The notes under the pieces: model-generated
Told to the model about the DNA's origin: nothing
What the model saw: the letters and a program-made list of their open reading frames with translations, nothing else
Database searches by the model: none
Shown here: positions 1 to 7,858 of the stretch, one piece after another
Numbering within the stretch: the first letter of the stretch is position 1
Layout of the letters: each line of letters starts with the position of its first letter
Position numbers and translations under genes: made by a program
Source of the DNA: CAZDBA01 sp964503615
Lineage (GTDB): Bacteria > Planctomycetota > Planctomycetia > Pirellulales > Pirellulaceae
Length of the DNA: 22,176 nucleotides
Assembly: GCA_964503615.1 (NCBI GenBank)
Contig: CAZDBA010000081.1
Coordinates: forward strand, 1-22,176
Direction: 5' to 3'

Positions 1-244
1 TTACGTAACTGGCTGATAATGGCAGTCTCAAAATTTCGGCAAGCAACGTCCGATACCACAACGACTCCGACATGACCAACTTCAACCTCCAAGGGTTTAT
101 TCAAATAGCCCAGGGTTCTCGAACCCTTACCATCTAAGACTCTTGGTCCACAAAGCTTCTTATGCTTTTTTCCGAAAACTCTGGACGAAAACCGACTGGC
201 TCTTTAAGCTTTATCCGTTCCGTGAAGATTAGATGGTTCCCGTT
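1..244. other. Window edge and upstream region, no confident gene
   Basis: No gene can be assigned here. On the plus strand, frame 1 is open from the window edge to a TGA at 73-75 and could be the last 24 codons of an upstream gene. On the minus strand another frame is open from about position 205 to the edge but has no ATG, and a second has an ATG at 73 and runs off the edge. These readings exclude each other and none has a recognisable motif. No convincing terminator or promoter was seen before the gene starting at 245. Confidence 0.4.
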
Positions 245-979
245 ATGCCTGTTGAATTTCAATGCCAAAGTTGCCAGGCAACGCTTCGGATTCCCGATGA
301 AGCGGTAGGCAAGTCGATCAAGTGTCCGCAGTGCAATTCGATTTCGTTTGTGCCTGAATCCAGGCAACTTGATCCTGAACGGCCTTATTCGGCCGAAGCG
401 GTAGATGAACCTACGGACCTGTTTGGCAGTTTGGGCAACGAAACACATGATTCGCCCTACCACCAGGATCCTTATAAGTCGCCGTTTGAGCAATCATCTT
501 TTTCGTCCAGTTCTTCCTCTCCCTATGACAAACCGACGAATTCGGGTTCGCCTTTTGATTCACCAAAGCAAGATCCCTACTCCAGCCCGTATGCCAGCCC
601 AAGCTACAGCGGTCAGGCTAGACCACACGGTCATCGAGACGCTGTGTTTCGGCGAGTACAGCCAGCTGCGATTACATGGCTTACATTTGCCGTCATAAAT
701 TCTCTTGTCTTAATGTTGGCATTCATCAGCGACTTGGTCGAAATGGCTAACGGGCGAGCAGAGTTGAGTATTGTTTTCATTTCCGTGCTTGGCTTTCTGT
801 CATTGGTAGGCATATTCGGAGCGATATCAATGCTTCGTATGAAATTTTACCCCATTTGTCTTGCTGGTACGGTCGCAACGTTCATCAGCGGGATATCTTG
901 CTGCTTCCTGCCAACGCTCGTCGCTATCTGGCCGTTTGTTGTTTTGTTATTAGACGGAACGGCTAGTCAATTCGATTGA
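245..979 (+). CDS. Zinc-ribbon protein with C-terminal membrane segments
   Basis: Function unknown. The protein opens with a short zinc ribbon: a CxxC pair (CQSC) and a second pair (CPQC) about 18 residues later, separated by a IPDEAVGKSIK stretch. This layout is common at the N-terminus of planctomycete membrane and kinase-like proteins. A long low-complexity linker rich in Ser, Pro, Tyr and Asp follows (roughly residues 60-130). The last 100 residues hold about three hydrophobic membrane segments, so the ribbon and linker probably face the cytoplasm. I chose the ATG at 245 because family members usually begin two to four residues before the first Cys motif; an in-frame ATG lies at 233. No clear Shine-Dalgarno site is present. 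The gene converges with mog, only 43 bp away. Existence is fairly sure; function is not inferred. Confidence 0.8.
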   Translation: MPVEFQCQSCQATLRIPDEAVGKSIKCPQCNSISFVPESRQLDPERPYSAEAVDEPTDLFGSLGNETHDSPYHQDPYKSPFEQSSFSSSSSSPYDKPTNSGSPFDSPKQDPYSSPYASPSYSGQARPHGHRDAVFRRVQPAAITWLTFAVINSLVLMLAFISDLVEMANGRAELSIVFISVLGFLSLVGIFGAISMLRMKFYPICLAGTVATFISGISCCFLPTLVAIWPFVVLLLDGTASQFD

Positions 980-1022
980 AAAACTGAGTCGAAGTTTGAT
1001 AGATCGCGCTTGCTGCGTTTAT

Positions 1023-1568
1023 TTACTTTGACTTGGGGCGAAAGGTTACGATACGCTCCGGGTTGGTCTCAAGAAACGGCCCGTTGATCAAGTCGATACA
1101 ATAAGGGATCGCTGCAAATACCGCGTCGAGACATTCGCTGATCGCTTTGGGACTGCCGGGCAGGTTAATGATCAACGTGCTGCCCCGGATTCCAGCCGTT
1201 TGACGGGATAGAATTGCAGTAGGAACTTTTGTAAGCGAAACGGTTCGCATCTGTTCGCCAAAGCCAGGCATCATTTTGTCACAAACCGCCTCAGTCGCCT
1301 CAGGGGTCACGTCCCGCGGCGCCGGTCCTGTGCCACCGGTCGTGATGATCAAGCAGCAGTGTTCAACATCTGCCAAACGGATCAGTTCCGATTCGATTTT
1401 TGCCTGTTCGTCAGGTATGACGATGGCGACTGGCGAATAGGAATGTGTTAATACTTCATCTAGATATTCCGCCACAGCAGGCCCGCCGCGGTCTTTGTAC
1501 TCGCCACGACTTGCTCTGTCAGAAACTGTGACGATTCCGATGTGAATTTGTTGTGGTTGCTGGTTCAT
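1023..1568 (-). CDS. mog: Molybdopterin adenylyltransferase (MogA/MoaB family)
   Basis: Predicted cytoplasmic enzyme of molybdenum cofactor synthesis. MogA adenylylates molybdopterin with ATP before molybdate insertion. The 181 residues match the usual length of the single-domain family. Visible motifs are GIVTVSDRAS near residues 11-20, the nucleotide/MPT-binding loop TTGGTGPAPRDVTPEAT around 77-92 with the conserved Asp at 86, and a C-terminal core with SRQTAGIRG and NLPGSPKA near 121-142. MoaB paralogues share this fold, and sequence alone does not fully separate them; the PRDVTPEAT segment fits either. The start is an ATG at 1566-1568 without an obvious Shine-Dalgarno site. No other moa/moe gene lies in the window, so the gene appears isolated, converging on the zinc-ribbon gene. 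Confidence 0.9.
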   Translation of the reverse strand: MNQQPQQIHIGIVTVSDRASRGEYKDRGGPAVAEYLDEVLTHSYSPVAIVIPDEQAKIESELIRLADVEHCCLIITTGGTGPAPRDVTPEATEAVCDKMMPGFGEQMRTVSLTKVPTAILSRQTAGIRGSTLIINLPGSPKAISECLDAVFAAIPYCIDLINGPFLETNPERIVTFRPKSK

Positions 1569-1811
1569 ACTTGGGGGGCTTGAGTCGTGAATTGTTTTGT
1601 GTTGGTTGTGGTTTGTTATGATATATTTTCTTTGTTTTTTTGCACCAGTAGTTGTGAGATTAACGCAGTGGTTTTCGGTTTGTTTCTTGGAGTCTGTAGT
1701 GGGATTCGCCAGAACTGCTTTATCTCAGTTACGTAGTTCGCCTCTGTGAGGGGAGTGAATGCCTCGGAGAGACGTGCTACTTTACGAATTAACGCTAGGT
1801 ATAGCTAAATC

Positions 1812-2168
1812 ATGAACGTATCGTTGTGGCAGATGTTTGCTGTTATGACTTGGTTGGCTGTTTGTCTTGCGACCGCTTTTGCGAGTGAGTTGCCTGTCAA
1901 CTTGCGCATTGGGATTCCAGCGGTAGTGACCGGTTTTGTGCTGACGTTTGGCAGGGTGATTTTTCCTCGTCCGCCGATTAGGGCTCATGTCGAGAAAGAG
2001 AAAATGCTACGGAGATTGAGCGACCTGTTTGTCTTTGGGCCGCCTGCTGGACTCTTATTATTAGTAGGGTTTTCTTGCTTTGGCGGTTTGTTGTTTGGTG
2101 TATGTATGGCTTCTGTTTCAATGTTAGTTTTTGGCTTGTTGGTGTTTTCGCCCGATTGGCCCGTTTGA
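1812..2168 (+). CDS. Small hypothetical multi-spanning membrane protein
   Basis: Function unknown. The 118-residue product is almost wholly hydrophobic, with about four membrane segments (roughly residues 8-26, 31-50, 74-95 and 97-114). A short basic/acidic loop containing RAHVEKEKMLRR sits between the second and third. The opening SLWQMFAVMTWLAVCLATAF resembles the first segment of many small planctomycete membrane proteins that begin with SLRTLF-like sequences. The start is the ATG at 1812. The 243 bp upstream are rich in G and T on the plus strand and show no gene. It is convergent with fusA, whose terminator follows the stop by about 10 bp. The gene is probably real because its frame is clean and its hydrophobic pattern is coherent, but no activity can be proposed. 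Confidence 0.65.
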   Translation: MNVSLWQMFAVMTWLAVCLATAFASELPVNLRIGIPAVVTGFVLTFGRVIFPRPPIRAHVEKEKMLRRLSDLFVFGPPAGLLLLVGFSCFGGLLFGVCMASVSMLVFGLLVFSPDWPV

Positions 2169-2177
2169 TGTCGGCGC

Positions 2178-2214
2178 AAAAAAAGCGGCACCGAATTTGT
2201 AATTCACTGCCGCT
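2178..2214 (-). terminator. Intrinsic terminator of fusA
   Basis: Read on the minus strand, the arms AGCGGCA (2214-2208) and TGCCGCT (2190-2184) pair perfectly. After one mismatch they continue as a second six-pair arm around a three-base ACA loop. The hairpin is followed directly by a run of seven T (2184-2178). It lies about 55 bp past the fusA stop and faces the end of the convergent membrane-protein gene. This is the clearest rho-independent terminator in the window. Confidence 0.85.
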
Positions 2215-2268
2215 GTTCAACTTGCAAGCCAAAGGATTGACTTGCCGATTGTATTGTTGTGCCTGTTT

Positions 2269-4404
2269 TTACTTAGACGAAGCCATTTGCTTGCCTTCTT
2301 TGGCAGCACGACGTTCTTCGATGATGTCGGCTTGAACGTTAGACGGAACCTTACGGTATCCGCTCAACTCCATTGAGAACGTTCCTTGACCCTGAGTCAT
2401 ACTACGCAAGTCGGTCATGTAACCGAACGTTTCGCTAAGTGGAACTTCGCAAAGGATACTAACCGTTCCGTCGGGAGCAACGTCGGTTGACTCCATGATT
2501 CCACGGCGAGAGGTGAGGTCACCTACGATACCACCTTGGAAGTTTTCAGGAGCTTCGATTTCGATTCGCATAACCGGCTCGAGAATCACAGGCTTTGTTT
2601 TTGGCATGTACTCTCGGAACATCCCGCGAGCGGCTGTTTGGAAAGCCATCTCGGAACTATCAACGTCGTGGTAAGAGCCGTCTTTCAGATGACACTTAAG
2701 ACCTACAACAGGGTACTCAGCCAATACGCCTTTTGGGATTGATTGGATCAAGCCCTTTTCAACAGCGGGGATGAACTGCTTGGGGATACGACCGCTGACG
2801 ATCGACTCTTCGAACAGGAAGGAATCTTCGCTGTCTTCGTCTTCGTTGGTCCAGACTTCCAATACGCCCTTGATATGGGCGAACTGTCCCGAACCACCAG
2901 ACTGTTTCTTGTGCTTGTAGTCGAATTCGACGTTCTTGGTTGGTGTTTCGCGGTAGCTCACTTTTGGAGCTCCGACTTCAACTTCCAACTTGTACTCACG
3001 TCGGATTCGTTCGACGTAAACTTCCAAGTGAAGTTCACCCATGCCGGCCATGATCGTTTCTCCTGTTTCCTCGTCAGTCATAACGCGGAACGTAGGATCT
3101 TCTTTTCGGAAACGCTGTAGGGCTTTACCAAGCTTTTCAGCATTGGAACGCTCGGCAGGCGATACGGCAACTTTGATCACCGCGTTTGGCACGAACATGT
3201 TTTCCAATGAACACATCTTTGGGGCTTCTGCATAGGTTTCACCCGATGCACAATCGATTCCCATTACAGCGACAATGTCACCAGCTCCCGCAGAATCGAG
3301 CTCTTCACGTTTGTCCGAGTGCATCCGCAAAATTCGGCTGAAGCGGTCTTTCTTGCCAGTACGCTGGTTGAAGTAGGTTTCGCCTTTTTTGATTGTGCCT
3401 TGATAGATTCGCATAAATGTCAATTGGCCGAATGCTTCTTCGACGATCTTGAATCCCATGCCGACAAATGGCTTGGATGAATCTGGCTCCAAAGGATAAT
3501 CTTTGGTCTGGTCTTCCCAGTCTTTGGCCTTTGTTTCGACCTGAAGTGGTGATGGCAGGTAGGTGCAGATCGCGTCAAGCAAAAGCTGAACGCCTTTGTT
3601 CTTGAAAGCAGTACCAAGGTAAACAGGTGTTACTTCCTGGCTGTGGATCGAGCGGATCATCACATCGGTCAGAACTTTGTCTGGGACCTCTTCTTCGCTC
3701 AGCAACAGTTCCATCAGTTCATCGCTGAACATGGAATATGCTTCCAACATTTCCTGTCGGTAGTTTTTCGCGTTTTCCAGTTGATCGGCTGGGATATCTT
3801 CTTCGCGAACGGTATCACCTTTTTCGCCATCGAAGTAGTAGGCCTTCATCCGTTGAAGACAAATGATGCCTTCGAAATTTTCGCCTTCGCCGATTGGAAG
3901 TTGCATAAGTACTGCGTTGGCACCGAGCTTTTCTTTCATCTGCTCGCAAACTTTGTGCGGGTCTGCACCCGTACGATCCATTTTGTTGATGAAGGCCAAT
4001 CGTGGAACGTGGTAACGCTTCATCTGGCGATCGACTGTTAGCGATTGGGCTTGTACACCACCAACCGCACAGAGGACAAGGATCGCACCGTCGAGGACTC
4101 GCAGTGAGCGCTCAACTTCGACTGTAAAGTCAACGTGACCTGGTGTGTCGATCAAGTTAATCGTGTGCTCAGGCAAATCGCCTTCTGAGCCTCTCCAGAC
4201 AACGCTGGTCGCGGCACTTGTGATTGTGATACCACGTTCTTTTTCCAATTCCATGTGATCCATGGTCGCGCCATCACCGCCGCCGCGCACCTCTTCGATT
4301 TTGTGGATGCGTCCGGTGTAATAAAGAATTCGCTCGCTGAGAGTTGTCTTCCCAGAGTCGATGTGAGCGGAGATGCCAATGTTGCGAAGGGTTTTGAGGT
4401 TCAT
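2269..4404 (-). CDS. fusA: Translation elongation factor G, mitochondrial-EFG1-like type
   Basis: Cytoplasmic GTPase that drives ribosomal translocation. All five G motifs are visible: AHIDSGKTT (residues 13-21), RGITI, DTPGHVDF, NKMD and GTAFKNKG, followed by domains II to V of a full-length 711-residue EF-G. Motif 1 has Ser where standard bacterial EF-G has Ala. The region between motifs 1 and 2 contains an EVRGG..GATMDHMELEKERG stretch, and RVLDGAILVLCAVGGVQ follows motif 3. Both strongly resemble eukaryotic mitochondrial EF-G1. Planctomycetes are known to carry this spdEFG1 type alongside an spdEFG2, so translocation rather than recycling is the expected role. The start is the ATG at 4404; a TTG lies one codon upstream. 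It is monocistronic here, ending at a strong terminator, and not in the usual str operon. Confidence 0.95.
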   Translation of the reverse strand: MNLKTLRNIGISAHIDSGKTTLSERILYYTGRIHKIEEVRGGGDGATMDHMELEKERGITITSAATSVVWRGSEGDLPEHTINLIDTPGHVDFTVEVERSLRVLDGAILVLCAVGGVQAQSLTVDRQMKRYHVPRLAFINKMDRTGADPHKVCEQMKEKLGANAVLMQLPIGEGENFEGIICLQRMKAYYFDGEKGDTVREEDIPADQLENAKNYRQEMLEAYSMFSDELMELLLSEEEVPDKVLTDVMIRSIHSQEVTPVYLGTAFKNKGVQLLLDAICTYLPSPLQVETKAKDWEDQTKDYPLEPDSSKPFVGMGFKIVEEAFGQLTFMRIYQGTIKKGETYFNQRTGKKDRFSRILRMHSDKREELDSAGAGDIVAVMGIDCASGETYAEAPKMCSLENMFVPNAVIKVAVSPAERSNAEKLGKALQRFRKEDPTFRVMTDEETGETIMAGMGELHLEVYVERIRREYKLEVEVGAPKVSYRETPTKNVEFDYKHKKQSGGSGQFAHIKGVLEVWTNEDEDSEDSFLFEESIVSGRIPKQFIPAVEKGLIQSIPKGVLAEYPVVGLKCHLKDGSYHDVDSSEMAFQTAARGMFREYMPKTKPVILEPVMRIEIEAPENFQGGIVGDLTSRRGIMESTDVAPDGTVSILCEVPLSETFGYMTDLRSMTQGQGTFSMELSGYRKVPSNVQADIIEERRAAKEGKQMASSK

Positions 4405-4644
4405 CAAACTACCAAGTTTAAAAAGTTAAGTCCTTGTGGAATACTTTGCGGTCGCAAACGCGTTTGTAAAAAGCGACCGAGAATCAGCACGAGTCGAAGC
4501 GAAGCAGTCGTTCGACCAAGGTCAATTCAGAAAGGCCTACAGCTCCATGAAAATGAAGCACCACACTTGTGATAGCAACATGGGCCGTTCCGGTTCTGAC
4601 CAAGAAACGATCGCTGTAATCTTAGTTAAAAGCTAATACGGCGA

Positions 4645-4682
4645 AAGTCCAATTTTTACAAACTTTTGCGATGATTGGACTT
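4645..4682. repeat. 9-bp inverted repeat upstream of fusA
   Basis: AAGTCCAAT (4645-4653) and ATTGGACTT (4674-4682) are perfect inverted copies separated by 20 bp, about 240 bp upstream of the fusA start. It may be a regulator site or an RNA hairpin; nothing in the sequence decides between them. A GGTCCAA sequence about 20 bp further on partly repeats one arm. Confidence 0.4.
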
Positions 4683-4800
4683 CTTTCACACTGTCTTTTT
4701 TCGGTCCAACTAACCGTGTGTCTTGAGAGCTGACGCACCAAAGTGAGCTTTATTAGCGATCCTCTATTCCGATCCAGTCAATGGAGGGCGAAATGCCGTC

Positions 4801-4833
4801 GTGCCTCGATGCAAGCTATTCGGTTTGAGGCAC
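4801..4833. repeat. Hairpin downstream of surE
   Basis: GTGCCTC (4801-4807) and GAGGCAC (4827-4833) pair perfectly over a 19-base loop, 128 bp past the surE stop. No T-run follows on either strand, so it is not a standard intrinsic terminator, though it could mark the 3' end of the surE transcript. Confidence 0.35.
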
Positions 4834-4960
4834 CGCTAAACCGACTTTTGGGGCGACTAAAACGATGAAATCCGGTTCGCAGCCGAAAATTGGACCTGTA
4901 ACGGGCAATTGGTTCTCGAATCCGGCCAACGGCTCTCGTATGCGTTTTATATATCGCAAA

Positions 4961-5752
4961 TCAGGACTCGATTGGAGCTTTCGAGCCGACGACCTGCACC
5001 TGTTCTTGGAGCGATTCAATTCCGATTTGGCAGTTCAAATCGGCCCGCAGTGGTGAGACACTTATGTGCCCAGCTGCAAGAACCGAGAAATCGGTGTCAA
5101 ACATGCTGGGCTCGGGGTCCGGTTTACAGTTCGCCCAGTAGTGGACTTTCCCTCTCGGATCAGCTCCCTTTTCAAAATTGTATCCAAGCGGATTGAGTTC
5201 GACCGGCACGATTTTGACCTCTGCCCTGCCCTCTAGTGCCGCAGTTGGCATGTTGATATTCAGGATCGTGTTTTTGCCAATCTCCATTTCGCGAAATTGT
5301 TCGATCAGTGGAATTAGCAAATCGACATGCGCTGCAAAGTCGGTTGGGGATTGGTGCTGAGCGCTGGCTGAGATCGCTGGAATTCCCATAATGCCCGCCG
5401 CCAACGCGCCAGCGACCGTTCCTGAGTAGTGAATGTTAGTGCCTACATTTAGTCCGTCATTGATTCCGCTGATCACTAAATCGGGAGTCCACGGACAAAG
5501 TTGAGCCAACGCAAGTTTGACACAATCGGTCGGAGTTCCATCGACGGTGAAACCTTCGATTCCTTGCTGGACCAAGTGGCCTTCGATCGGTTGTGGAAAC
5601 AGGGGCCGCAAAAACGTGATCGCTTGACTTACGCCACTTTGCTCAGTTCGAGGCGCGACTACGCAGACTTCATGGTTTTCCTTGAGTCTTTGGGCCAGCA
5701 GGATAAGGCCCAAGCTTTGGATGCTGTCATCGTTGGTCAGGAGGATTTTCAT
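4961..5752 (-). CDS. surE: 5'/3'-nucleotidase SurE
   Basis: Predicted metal-dependent nucleoside monophosphate phosphatase, often linked to stationary-phase survival and nucleotide or polyphosphate turnover. The N-terminal motif LLTNDDSIQSLG supplies Asp8 and Asp9. Ser39 lies in APRTEQSGVS and Asn98 in SGINDGLNVG, together giving the four expected metal ligands. The YSGTV motif follows at 109-113. The length of 263 residues is normal. One oddity is Ser at position 10, where the family nearly always has Gly (NDDG). The AAG that follows YSGTVAGAL also replaces the usual EG. The start codon ATG directly follows a TAA on the same strand, suggesting tight coupling to an upstream gene lost in the gap. 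No clear Shine-Dalgarno site is present. Confidence 0.93.
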   Translation of the reverse strand: MKILLTNDDSIQSLGLILLAQRLKENHEVCVVAPRTEQSGVSQAITFLRPLFPQPIEGHLVQQGIEGFTVDGTPTDCVKLALAQLCPWTPDLVISGINDGLNVGTNIHYSGTVAGALAAGIMGIPAISASAQHQSPTDFAAHVDLLIPLIEQFREMEIGKNTILNINMPTAALEGRAEVKIVPVELNPLGYNFEKGADPRGKVHYWANCKPDPEPSMFDTDFSVLAAGHISVSPLRADLNCQIGIESLQEQVQVVGSKAPIES

Positions 5753-5824
5753 TTAATGTCTTTTAAGTTGGTTTTCGAGAACGTCGCGAATGATTTTTGC
5801 GTTGGGTTTGTGAAAAGTAGCATG
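5753..5824 (-). CDS. Possible 3' end of a gene abutting surE, cut by gap
   Basis: Reading out of the N gap on the minus strand, one frame encodes 23 residues ending PNAKIIRDVLENQLKRH. Its TAA (5755-5753) touches the surE ATG with no spacing. Such abutting stop and start codons are typical of coupled genes, and the residues look like an amphipathic C-terminal helix. All three frames are open over this short stretch, however, so the call is tentative. An alternative is that the last nine bases belong to a repeat shared with the far side of the gap. No family can be named. Confidence 0.3.
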   Translation of the reverse strand, partial: HATFHKPNAKIIRDVLENQLKRH

Positions 5825-5924
5825 NNNNNNNNNNNNNNNNNNNNNNNNNNNNNNNNNNNNNNNNNNNNNNNNNNNNNNNNNNNNNNNNNNNNNNNNNNNN
5901 NNNNNNNNNNNNNNNNNNNNNNNN
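5825..5924. other. Scaffold gap 1 (100 N)
   Basis: Exactly 100 undetermined bases, so the true length is unknown. The left edge ends in AGTAGCATG (5816-5824), and the inverted copy CATGCTACT occurs at 5959-5967 inside a hairpin-rich repeat on the right side. The contig break is therefore probably caused by a dispersed repeat. Any open frame running through this gap is unreliable. Confidence 0.9.
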
Positions 5925-5945
5925 GCTTGGTGTTAAGTGCTCCAC

Positions 5946-5990
5946 GGCTCAGGGAGCCATGCTACTTGGTGGGTACCTATCCAAGATAGG
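5946..5990. repeat. REP-like double hairpin
   Basis: Two short hairpins stand side by side: GGCTC-AGG-GAGCC (5946-5958) and CCTATC-CAA-GATAGG (5976-5990). Nothing here looks coding, and the region between surE and guaA has no other gene. The compact, GC-rich hairpin pair next to an assembly break suggests a dispersed REP-type element. Copy number cannot be judged from one window. Confidence 0.4.
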
Positions 5991-6255
5991 GTGCTTTAGT
6001 TGACCGATCTTTGGGGATTCGCCTTTATCTGGTCCACTTTTTATCGTTTTTACTACTACATCTTCAGACTTACGTTACTTGAAACGGGGTAAACCTGACA
6101 ACTCGGTTGTGAAAAAGTGAGCTGAAGATAGACCGTCCGATTCAAAGCCTTTATAATCTGCGATTCTCGACTGTTGAAGGCGATCGGGTTTCGGCTTCTG
6201 ATGTTGACTTTCTTTTTCATGGATGGGCAGACCTCCGGTGACGGCAACTGCAAAG

Positions 6256-7821
6256 ATGCAAACAGCATCCGATAACAAGACGACTCAAGAACGAATCCTG
6301 GTTTTAGATTTTGGATCTCAGTACGCACAGTTAATTGCTCGTCGCGTTCGTGAGCAGAATGTCTATTGCGAAATCGTTCGGCATGACATTACCGCAGAAC
6401 AAGTGATGTCCCATCGACCGCAGGGGCTGATCCTTTCCGGTGGCCCAAGTAGCGTCTACGAAGAAGGCGCCCCCAAGTGTGATCCGGCCATTCTGGAACT
6501 TGGCCTGCCTGTACTTGGGATCTGTTATGGAATGCAATTAGTTTGCGACCATCTTGGCAGCGAGGTCAAAAGTGAGAACCATCGCGAGTTCGGTCGGGCC
6601 GTCTGCAAGACGCTTACGGACGACCCGTTCCTGTCAGATTTTCCGGCAGAGGATGAAGTATGGATGAGCCATGGCGATCAGGTTCAATCGGTTTCTGATG
6701 ACTTTGTTCCACTGGCCAGCACCAGCACCTGCCCCGTAGCTGCGGTTAAGCACAAGAGTTTGCCAATCTATGGCTTGCAGTTTCATCCCGAGGTTACGCA
6801 CACGCCCAACGGATCGACACTGTTACGAAACTTCCTTTACAACATTTGTAAGCTAACGGGTACTTGGCGGTTGGAAGATTTTGCCAACGAGGCGATCGCT
6901 CAGATCCGAGAAAAAGTTGGAACGTCGCGCGTTATTTGTGGCCTCTCTGGCGGCGTCGATTCATCTGTAGTCGCAGCGATGCTGTACAAAGCGATCGGCG
7001 ACCAGTTAACTTGTATTTTGGTCAACAACGGGTTGTTGCGTAAAAACGAAACCGAGATCGTTGTCCAGCAGTTTGGTAATCACTTCAAAACCGACTTGCG
7101 AGTTATTGAAGCTGAGGAAGAGTTCCTTTCCGCGTTGGCCGGGATCGACGACCCTCAGAAAAAGCGAAAAGAGATCGGCCGCGTTTTCATTGAATGTTTC
7201 CAAGGGGCCGCCGAGTCGATTCCGGACGCCAAATTTCTGGCACAAGGCACACTGTATCCCGACGTAATCGAGAGTGGTGCTGCGGTCGATGGGCCAGCAG
7301 CGACGATCAAGCTTCATCATAACGTTGGCGGGCTTCCGGAAGAGTTGGGATTCGATCTGATCGAACCGTTGCGCGACCTGTTTAAGGACGAAGTTCGCCA
7401 GTTGGGCCTTGAACTCGGTTTGCCTGAAGAATTGGTTTGGCGTCATCCGTTTCCCGGTCCCGGATTGGCCGTTCGTTGTTTGGGCGAAGTGACCAAAGCT
7501 AAGCTGGAAGTCCTTCGTGAAGCGGATGCGATCGTGATCGAAGAGATTAACCTTGCCGGTCTGTACCGTGAAACATCGCAGTTGTTCGCGGTAATATTGC
7601 CGGTACAAAGTGTCGGCGTCATGGGCGATGCGCGGACTTACGAAAATGCACTTGTGATTCGGTGCGTTGACACCGACGATTTCATGACGGCTGACTGGAG
7701 CCGATTGCCCTACGACGTGCTCGCAAAGATGTCGACTCGAATCATCAACGAAGTCGCCGGAATCAATCGAGTTTGCTACGACATCAGTTCAAAGCCACCC
7801 GCCACAATCGAGTGGGAGTAA
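6256..7821 (+). CDS. guaA: GMP synthase (glutamine-hydrolysing)
   Basis: Cytoplasmic enzyme converting XMP, ATP and glutamine to GMP, the last step of de novo guanine nucleotide synthesis. The N-terminal class I glutamine amidotransferase starts at ILVLDFGSQYAQLIARR. It has the nucleophile Cys90 in LGICYGMQ and the His/Glu pair in LQFHPEVTHT. The ATP pyrophosphatase domain carries the loop GLSGGVDSSVVAAM. The dimerisation domain ends with the family-typical SSKPPATIEWE. From the ATG at 6256 the protein has 521 residues, the usual size. An in-frame ATG at 6223 would add 11 residues that match no family feature. The gene converges with the secreted protease gene, 37 bp away. No purine riboswitch signature was found in the leader. 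Confidence 0.96.
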   Translation: MQTASDNKTTQERILVLDFGSQYAQLIARRVREQNVYCEIVRHDITAEQVMSHRPQGLILSGGPSSVYEEGAPKCDPAILELGLPVLGICYGMQLVCDHLGSEVKSENHREFGRAVCKTLTDDPFLSDFPAEDEVWMSHGDQVQSVSDDFVPLASTSTCPVAAVKHKSLPIYGLQFHPEVTHTPNGSTLLRNFLYNICKLTGTWRLEDFANEAIAQIREKVGTSRVICGLSGGVDSSVVAAMLYKAIGDQLTCILVNNGLLRKNETEIVVQQFGNHFKTDLRVIEAEEEFLSALAGIDDPQKKRKEIGRVFIECFQGAAESIPDAKFLAQGTLYPDVIESGAAVDGPAATIKLHHNVGGLPEELGFDLIEPLRDLFKDEVRQLGLELGLPEELVWRHPFPGPGLAVRCLGEVTKAKLEVLREADAIVIEEINLAGLYRETSQLFAVILPVQSVGVMGDARTYENALVIRCVDTDDFMTADWSRLPYDVLAKMSTRIINEVAGINRVCYDISSKPPATIEWE

Positions 7822-7858
7822 CCCTGAGATGAAAAGGGCTTCTGGCCAAATCCACGGG

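Larger units (their letters stand above)
4405..4960. other. Intergenic region between surE and fusA
   Basis: These 556 bp hold no gene I can support. Short open frames exist on the plus strand, for example from an ATG at 4436 and from 4865 into surE, but they lack motifs and the latter overlaps surE. Two hairpin-forming inverted repeats are listed separately. The region should contain the fusA promoter and leader, but no confident -35/-10 pair was found. Confidence 0.5.

Noticed and set aside
1812..2168. Possibility that readthrough UGA codons occur in other genes of the window
   Set aside because: I checked the sequence after TGA stops of the genes at 245 and 1812; neither continues with protein-like sequence, so the VCBS case stands alone.
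4865..5056. Plus-strand open frame of 63 codons overlapping the surE 3' end
   Set aside because: It overlaps surE on the opposite strand, has no motif, and most of its length is the antisense of a well-supported gene.
5763..5945. Minus-strand open frame running through gap 1
   Set aside because: Over half of it is N, and the gap length is arbitrary, so frame continuity means nothing.
6000..6255. Purine riboswitch before guaA
   Set aside because: A TATAAT-like stretch is present but the conserved three-way junction pattern and loop sequences are missing.
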